A DNA stretch of 27,171 nucleotides from JBKEDH01 sp047975295 (lineage in GTDB: Bacteria; Bacteroidota; Bacteroidia; Flavobacteriales; Flavobacteriaceae): positions 1-27,171 of the forward strand of contig JBKEDH010000202.1 of the NCBI GenBank assembly GCA_047975295.1. The letters run 5' to 3'. The position numbers and the translations under genes were made by a program. The first letter of the stretch is position 1; each line of letters begins with the position of its first letter. Below the pieces are notes generated by a model. That model saw only the letters and a program-made list of their open reading frames with translations, was not told the origin of the DNA and did no database searches. Shown one piece after another: positions 22,731 to 27,171 of this stretch.

Positions 22731-23321
22731 TCAGGATAAAAAATCACTGTTTAAAATCATGGGGATAACCAATCCTACCACGATGGCCGACATAACCATA
22801 ACCCAATCGCGTTTGGAAAACCGGAAAATAGCTTGAGCAACATATCTCAATATAAGTACTGCAACAACTATAATAAGTTGGGCTATTTCGATACCTAAGG
22901 CAAATTCTAACAATAGAAGCAGCTTACTTTCCAATTCTCCAAGAAATATTTTAAATTCTCTTGCAAACCCCAAACCATGTATCAATCCAAAAAACAAAGC
23001 CGATAAAAACAATATCCCTATTTTTTCCTTTTGCGCCCCTTTTCCTGCCGTAAATACGTTATAAAGTGCTACGATTAAAATGGTTATAGGAATTAAAAAC
23101 TCGACTATCTCCGAATTTATACTAACCACATTGTACGATGCCAAAACCAACGATACTGTATGCCCCAAAGTAAACATGGTTACCAAGTAAAAAACATGCT
23201 TCCAGTCTTTAAACATATAAGGTACAGTAAGTACCATTAAAAACAGAACATGGTCGTAACCGTTAATATCTAATACATGATTAACACCATAGTTTACATT
23301 AAACCAAAAATTATCGAGCAT
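22731..23321 (-). CDS. HupE/UreJ family membrane protein
   Basis: 196 residues with about six membrane helices. Conserved family positions are visible: NHVLDINGYDHVLFL (GxDHxLF), FTLGHTVSL and FGLIHGLGFA, which place histidines inside the membrane. HupE/UreJ proteins of other bacteria take up nickel for hydrogenase or urease; no such enzyme is encoded here, so a metal role is inferred only from the family. A TATATTTG box lies 25 bases upstream of the ATG. The gene appears to be transcribed alone. Confidence 0.88.
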   Translation of the reverse strand: MLDNFWFNVNYGVNHVLDINGYDHVLFLMVLTVPYMFKDWKHVFYLVTMFTLGHTVSLVLASYNVVSINSEIVEFLIPITILIVALYNVFTAGKGAQKEKIGILFLSALFFGLIHGLGFAREFKIFLGELESKLLLLLEFALGIEIAQLIIVVAVLILRYVAQAIFRFSKRDWVMVMSAIVVGLVIPMILNSDFLS

Positions 23322-23346
23322 TTCTTAAAAAGTTTTAGCATCTAGC

Positions 23347-23354
23347 CAAATATA
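23347..23354 (-). promoter_or_regulatory. -7 box of the HupE/UreJ gene
   Basis: The minus strand reads TATATTTG, a perfect TAnnTTTG match 25 bases before the ATG at 23321. Confidence 0.55.
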
Positions 23355-23446
23355 CAATTAATTACATTTTCCTACTCAATTTATAGCTTAGTCCATGCTT
23401 TTTCTATAAAACCAAGTTAAAAAAACATTTTAAGATAACTATTACA

Positions 23447-23454
23447 TATCTTTG
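23447..23454 (+). promoter_or_regulatory. -7 box of the small lipoprotein gene
   Basis: TATCTTTG is a perfect TAnnTTTG match. Its last base is the G of a GTG at 23454, which therefore cannot be the start codon; transcription should begin just after it. Confidence 0.55.
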
Positions 23455-23474
23455 TGCAACGCAATTTCATGGTT

Positions 23475-23978
23475 ATGAATATCAAGTTTTTAATAGCATT
23501 AAGTTTTTTCGTGGTTTTAGCTTGCAACAACAAACCTAACGAAGTTGTTACAAAAGATAACAGCCAAGAATTGACCGAGAAGGAAATTTTGAAAATAAAA
23601 TATACCGATTATATTTTAGATCCCAGAACCGAAAAGGCCGCAACCGACTGGAACAACTACCACCAACTGTACACTACCATAGAAGAACTTAAAAAGGGAA
23701 ATCTTGGTTTTTTTAAAGACAACGAAAAAGCAGTTGCGCTAACCTTTAAGGAACTAAAAGAAAATGCACCAAAAACACTAAATACCAAAGCAATAATGGC
23801 ACGTATTTTGGCTTTAGAAACCAAATGCCATAAACTGGAAAATACGGCCCGTCTAGGTACATCGACCAAACAAGAACTCTTATCCGATATAACGGATGTG
23901 CTTATTGCTTTTTCCAATTTTAACCTTCAGCTCAATAAAAAAACCGAAGCCGATAACAATGTCATAGTACGCCCATAG
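23475..23978 (+). CDS. Small lipoprotein, unknown function
   Basis: I do not recognise the family. The protein is 167 residues from the ATG at 23475. It begins MNIKFLIALSFFVVLAC, a clear lipoprotein signal with lipobox VLAC. The mature part is charged and mostly helical (EKEILKIKYTDYILDP, TTIEELKKGNLGFFKDNEKAVALTFKELKENAPKTLNTKAIMARILALETKCHKLENTARL), so it is probably an envelope-bound helical domain. The start at 23475 is preferred over a GTG at 23454, which lies in the promoter box; the ATG at 23469 also remains possible. It is followed 126 bases later by the M13 peptidase gene on the same strand. Confidence 0.8.
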   Translation: MNIKFLIALSFFVVLACNNKPNEVVTKDNSQELTEKEILKIKYTDYILDPRTEKAATDWNNYHQLYTTIEELKKGNLGFFKDNEKAVALTFKELKENAPKTLNTKAIMARILALETKCHKLENTARLGTSTKQELLSDITDVLIAFSNFNLQLNKKTEADNNVIVRP

Positions 23979-24104
23979 AAACAGTTATTCGTAAATACTA
24001 AAATTAAATATTATAATGAAATACCTATTATTAAGTTTTAATCACACGGTAGAATGTTAATTTGGGTGTTCCATGTAACCATTAAAAACAATAAATATTA
24101 ACAC

Positions 24105-26183
24105 ATGAAACTAACTCCAATTTATGCACTATCTTTTTTGGCTGTCTTCTCCTGTAAAAACGACACAAAAAAAGAAACTGCTTCCAGAACTGAGAATATC
24201 AGTATAAACAAAGCCTATATGGATACCTTGGTAAAACCAAGCGAAGATTTTTTTAAATACGTAAATGGTAAATGGGTAGAAAACACACCTATTCCCGACG
24301 ACCAGACCCGCTGGGGAAGTTTTAACGAATTACGGAAACAAACCGATAGCGATGCACTTGCCATATTAAAATTAGCCATGGCAACCAATAACGATCTTAA
24401 AAAGATAGCGGTTGCTCCGGGGTCCGACCAAGAAAAAGCCGTAAAGCTTTTTGAAACTATTACCGATACCATAGACCGAAACGAAAAAGGCCTGGAACCT
24501 ATAAAACCGTATTTGGAAAAAATAGACAATATAAAAAACGTTAAAGACCTTCAGGCTTATTTAGAAAGTATGGAGCCTATTGGCGGTGGCGGATTTTTTG
24601 GTTTTGGTGTTTCGGCCAACCCCAAAAACAGCAATATAAATAGTGCCTTTTTATGGGGAGGGTCACTTGGTCTGCCCGATCGCGATTATTATGTGAAAAA
24701 CGATGCCGACTCGAAAGAAAAGCGGGAAAAATACGTTGCCCATATAACAAGGATGCTTCAATATCTGGGGACTTCGAAGGAAACAGCAGCCAAACAAGCC
24801 CATAAAATCCTATCTTTCGAAACTCTATTGGCCGAGCCAAGTATGGATAAGGTGGATAGGCGTGATGCCCGAAAACGTTATAATCCACGTTCTATTGCTC
24901 AATTGCAAGACATGGTTCCCGCAATTAATTGGAATGATTATTTTAAAAATATAGGTGTTACCCAATTAGACACCATTATTGTAACCGATGTAAACTATAT
25001 AAAAGCATTGCAAGATATTTTCGATAAAAAAGATGTTGATAGTTGGAAAGCCTATTTAAAATGGACAACTTTTAACCATACCGCATCGTATTTAAGTACC
25101 AATTTAGAAAAAGCTAATTGGGAATTTTACAGTCAAACACTAAGAGGAGCCAAAAAACAACGGCCATTGGACAAGCGTGCCCTCCAAACCATTAACGGTA
25201 CCGTAGGTGAGGCTTTGGGCAAATTGTATGTAGATGAAAAGTTCCCGGCAGAAGCAAAACAAAAGGCCGAAAAGATGATAGCTAATGTTATCGATGCTTT
25301 CGAAAATAGGATTAATGCCTTACAATGGATGACACCGGAAACCAAACAAAAAGCAATAGAAAAGCTAAGAGCGCTTAATGTTAAGATAGCTTATCCGGAC
25401 AATTGGAAGGACTATTCAAAATTAGAAATACAAGGTGCTGCCGAAAATGGAAGCTACCTGCAAAACATGCTAAACGTTAGTATATGGTACCACAATAAAA
25501 ACTTGGAAGATTTAGGTAATCCAGTCGATAAAACCCAATGGGGCATGGCACCACAAATTGTAAATGCCTATTTTAATCCCAGATATAACGAAATTGTTTT
25601 TCCTGCTGCTATTTTGCAGCCTCCGTTTTATGACTTTAAAGCCGATGATGCAGTTAATTATGGTGGTATCGGTGCTGTTATTGGTCACGAAATATCACAT
25701 TGTTTTGACGACTCGGGTTCGCGATACGATAAAGACGGCAACCTTAACAATTGGTGGACCGACCAAGATTTAACCGAATTTGAAAAATTAGGAAATGCTT
25801 TGGCTAACCAATATAACGCTATCGAAGTATTGCCCGATGTATTTATAAATGGCAAATTCACTTTGGGTGAAAATATTGGTGACCTTGGTGGTGTTAATGC
25901 TGCTTACGACGCCTTACAATTAAGTTTTAAAGAAAACGGCCGACCGGAAAATATCGATGGGTTTACACCAGAGCAACGTTTCTTCCTATCTTGGGCAACC
26001 GTTTGGCGAACAAAAATGCGTGACGATGCCCTAAAAAACCAAATTAAAACCGACCCTCACTCTCCGGGTATGGTGCGAGCTACACAACCCCTTTTAAATA
26101 TTGATGCTTTTTATAAAGCGTTCGACATAAAAAAGGGAGACAAAGAATATTTAGAACCAGAAAACAGGGTACTTATCTGGTAA
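24105..26183 (+). CDS. M13 family metallopeptidase lipoprotein (neprilysin/PepO-like)
   Basis: 692 residues. The signal region MKLTPIYALSFLAVFSC ends in a lipobox-like FSC, so it is a predicted lipoprotein facing the periplasm or the outside. The N-terminal M13 domain begins PSEDFFKYVNGKWVENTPIP. The zinc motif is HEISH (His528, Glu529, His532), the third ligand Glu589 in GENIGDLGG, with Asp593 in support. The C-terminus contains the conserved FLSWATVWRTKMRDD and ends in a Trp (ENRVLIW), as the family does. It should cut oligopeptides. The gene is intact and normal length. Confidence 0.95.
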   Translation: MKLTPIYALSFLAVFSCKNDTKKETASRTENISINKAYMDTLVKPSEDFFKYVNGKWVENTPIPDDQTRWGSFNELRKQTDSDALAILKLAMATNNDLKKIAVAPGSDQEKAVKLFETITDTIDRNEKGLEPIKPYLEKIDNIKNVKDLQAYLESMEPIGGGGFFGFGVSANPKNSNINSAFLWGGSLGLPDRDYYVKNDADSKEKREKYVAHITRMLQYLGTSKETAAKQAHKILSFETLLAEPSMDKVDRRDARKRYNPRSIAQLQDMVPAINWNDYFKNIGVTQLDTIIVTDVNYIKALQDIFDKKDVDSWKAYLKWTTFNHTASYLSTNLEKANWEFYSQTLRGAKKQRPLDKRALQTINGTVGEALGKLYVDEKFPAEAKQKAEKMIANVIDAFENRINALQWMTPETKQKAIEKLRALNVKIAYPDNWKDYSKLEIQGAAENGSYLQNMLNVSIWYHNKNLEDLGNPVDKTQWGMAPQIVNAYFNPRYNEIVFPAAILQPPFYDFKADDAVNYGGIGAVIGHEISHCFDDSGSRYDKDGNLNNWWTDQDLTEFEKLGNALANQYNAIEVLPDVFINGKFTLGENIGDLGGVNAAYDALQLSFKENGRPENIDGFTPEQRFFLSWATVWRTKMRDDALKNQIKTDPHSPGMVRATQPLLNIDAFYKAFDIKKGDKEYLEPENRVLIW

Positions 26184-26536
26184 GTATCTATTTTTTAAAT
26201 AAGTCCAGTTCGAGCATTTGATATTGTCACTTCAACATCAAATGCTCGAACTAGTTTAGTACATGACAAAAAATAAAAAAATAGTTTCAATACATTAATA
26301 ATCAAAACATTGAACCTATAGACTTTAAAACCTGTGAGATCTTGAAAATCAAATTGATAAATCAAGTAAGTTGATTTTTGTCATGTACTAAATCGAACTG
26401 GATAAAAAATAATAATTATTTAATAAACATTTGTTTTATCGTGTATAATTGTTGATTTGATGTTAATGTTTTGAATTATAACTGTATTTTTAATAAAAAT
26501 TACTATATTTAAAATTCTTTCTAAATTTCTTTTGTC
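26184..26536. other. 353-base gene-free stretch, mostly occupied by a palindromic element
   Basis: Apart from the element at 26204-26402, the rest is a very AT-rich leader to the CBS gene. TTCTTTTG just before the ATG at 26537 is a 7 of 8 match to TAnnTTTG. No coding frame is supported. Confidence 0.5.
26204..26402. mobile_element. MITE-like element with 28-bp terminal inverted repeats
   Basis: The right end (26375-26402) holds an unbroken terminal repeat. Its complement, TCCAGTTCGA followed by TTTAGTACATGACAAAAA, recurs at the left end, where it is split: TCCAGTTCGA at 26204-26213 and TTTAGTACATGACAAAAA at 26255-26272. The 41 bases between them (26214-26254) continue into a perfect 16-bp hairpin, AGTTCGAGCATTTGAT (26207-26222) with ATCAAATGCTCGAACT (26237-26252). 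The interior has weaker stems (26282-26291 with 26309-26318; 26341-26366). No coding frame or clear target duplication was found. It may be a non-autonomous transposable element or a relic of an insertion sequence. Confidence 0.5.
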
Positions 26537-27004
26537 ATGGCAATAAAAAGTTTTCAAGGTTCACGTAAACAACAAACAAACGAAAAGGACTCACAATCGT
26601 TAAAGGTTAGCGATTACATGTCAACAAACCTAATTACGTTTACACCAGAGCAGCATATCGATACGGTTATAGAAACTTTGGTCAAGAACAAAATTTCGGG
26701 TGGTCCTGTGGTTAACGAAAAAAATGAGCTTATAGGTATCGTTTCTGAAGGTGACTGTATAAAACAAATTAGCGAGAGCAGGTATTATAATATGCCCATA
26801 CAGGACAGAACCATAAAAGATTGCATGGTAAAGGATGTTGAAACTATTGATGGTAATATGAATATTTTTGATGCCGCCAATAGGTTTTTAAGTGCCAAAA
26901 GACGCCGTTTTCCAATAGTTGAAAATGGTAAGTTGGTTGGGTTGATTAGTCAAAAGGATATTTTAAAAGCTGCTATGAAGCTAAAAGGGCATAATTGGAA
27001 GTAA
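26537..27004 (+). CDS. Two-CBS-domain protein
   Basis: 155 residues, soluble. After a ~22-residue polar N-terminus come two CBS domains, about 23-82 (VSDYMSTNLITFTPEQHIDTV ... GGPVVNEKNELIGIVSEGD) and 91-152 (IKDCMVKDVETIDGNM ... RRFPIVENGKLVGLISQKDIL). CBS pairs bind adenine nucleotides and sense energy or nucleotide state. No catalytic or membrane domain is attached, so it is a stand-alone CBS protein, and its partner cannot be told from context. Confidence 0.9.
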   Translation: MAIKSFQGSRKQQTNEKDSQSLKVSDYMSTNLITFTPEQHIDTVIETLVKNKISGGPVVNEKNELIGIVSEGDCIKQISESRYYNMPIQDRTIKDCMVKDVETIDGNMNIFDAANRFLSAKRRRFPIVENGKLVGLISQKDILKAAMKLKGHNWK

Positions 27005-27047
27005 ATAACCTGATTTCGATTTCAAAAATGCTTTATTTTTTAATCTA

Positions 27048-27171
27048 TTAAGCCGAAAATAGCCAATCTTCTATAAATTTCTTATAGCCCAAATCGAAAA
27101 CATAAAACACCGACTTTAGTCCTATACAGCTTATACTCGGCCGTGCAAATACAAATCGCAATAAACACCCT
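27048..27171 (-). CDS. Possible 3' end of an unidentified gene
   Basis: On the minus strand one frame is open from the right window edge to a TAA at 27048-27050, giving 40 codons that end LKSVFYVFDLGYKKFIEDWLFSA. Composition (aromatic and charged, no rare pattern) looks like a genuine protein C-terminus, and the other two frames stop sooner. The family is not recognisable from this fragment. Confidence 0.35.
   Translation of the reverse strand, partial: GCLLRFVFARPSISCIGLKSVFYVFDLGYKKFIEDWLFSA

Noticed and set aside
26352..26364. TTGATAAATCAA as a second FNR-like site
   Set aside because: The half-sites are only 2 bases apart instead of 4, and the motif lies inside the palindromic element, far from a promoter.
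1..27171. CRISPR arrays, tRNA or rRNA genes, intact transposases
   Set aside because: I looked for regular spaced repeats, tRNA-like cloverleaf ends and transposase motifs on both strands and saw none, though a manual read can miss a tRNA.

Overview
The window is about 27 kb of AT-rich chromosomal DNA from a member of the Bacteroidota, almost certainly family Flavobacteriaceae and probably marine or environmental. The evidence is the gene content (BrxA/BrxB bacilliredoxin, HupE/UreJ protein, S41 protease next to a dCMP deaminase, MetRS with a C-terminal tRNA-binding domain, secreted GH29 fucosidase, short Bacteroidota-type lipoprotein signals) and the promoters: at least nine genes or operons have a perfect TAnnTTTG -7 box, usually 20-45 bases before the start codon. 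This is the sigma-ABfr-type box of the phylum. No rRNA, tRNA, CRISPR array or intact transposase gene was seen.

Layout. 1-590: 5' part of gpsA (minus). 705-2252: a duplicated-domain lipoprotein and a Kbp/YgaU-like BON-LysM protein (plus). 2394-4205: secreted alpha-L-fucosidase (minus). 4288-6334: tight minus-strand operon yicC-gmk-nadD. 6565-11950: the main functional block, a complete cytochrome-c-type nitric oxide reductase cluster norC-norB-norQ-norD-norE-norF (plus), preceded by an FNR/DNR-like palindrome placed about -41 from a predicted start site. 12050-14193: HD hydrolase, PlsC-type acyltransferase and bacilliredoxin (minus). 14304-15047: TerB-like/J-domain protein (plus), converging on a HEAT-repeat protein and an LD-carboxypeptidase (15044-16879, minus). 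16940-18997: metG. 19184-19717: an unrecognised AT-rich gene with cassette-like flanks. 19880-20401: ferritin. 20485-23321: S41 protease, dCMP deaminase and HupE/UreJ protein (minus). 23475-26183: small lipoprotein and M13 metallopeptidase. 26537-27004: two-CBS protein. 27048-27171: probable 3' end of an unidentified minus-strand gene.

How the genes work together. The nor genes form one module: NorCB is the membrane NO reductase, NorQ/NorD are the AAA+/VWA pair expected to mature it, and NorE/NorF are accessory membrane proteins. No nir or nos genes lie within the window, so the module could serve NO detoxification or partial denitrification. The rest is mostly housekeeping: nucleotide and NAD synthesis, translation, envelope and thiol maintenance, and iron storage.

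The parts least explained by ordinary genes are intergenic: a roughly 200-bp element with 28-bp terminal inverted repeats (26204-26402), two long-loop nested palindromes (2272-2390, 13632-13763), and the hairpin-flanked gene at 19184-19717. I did not find a convincing new multi-gene system. The nor cluster is a known system with a clear predicted regulatory site.
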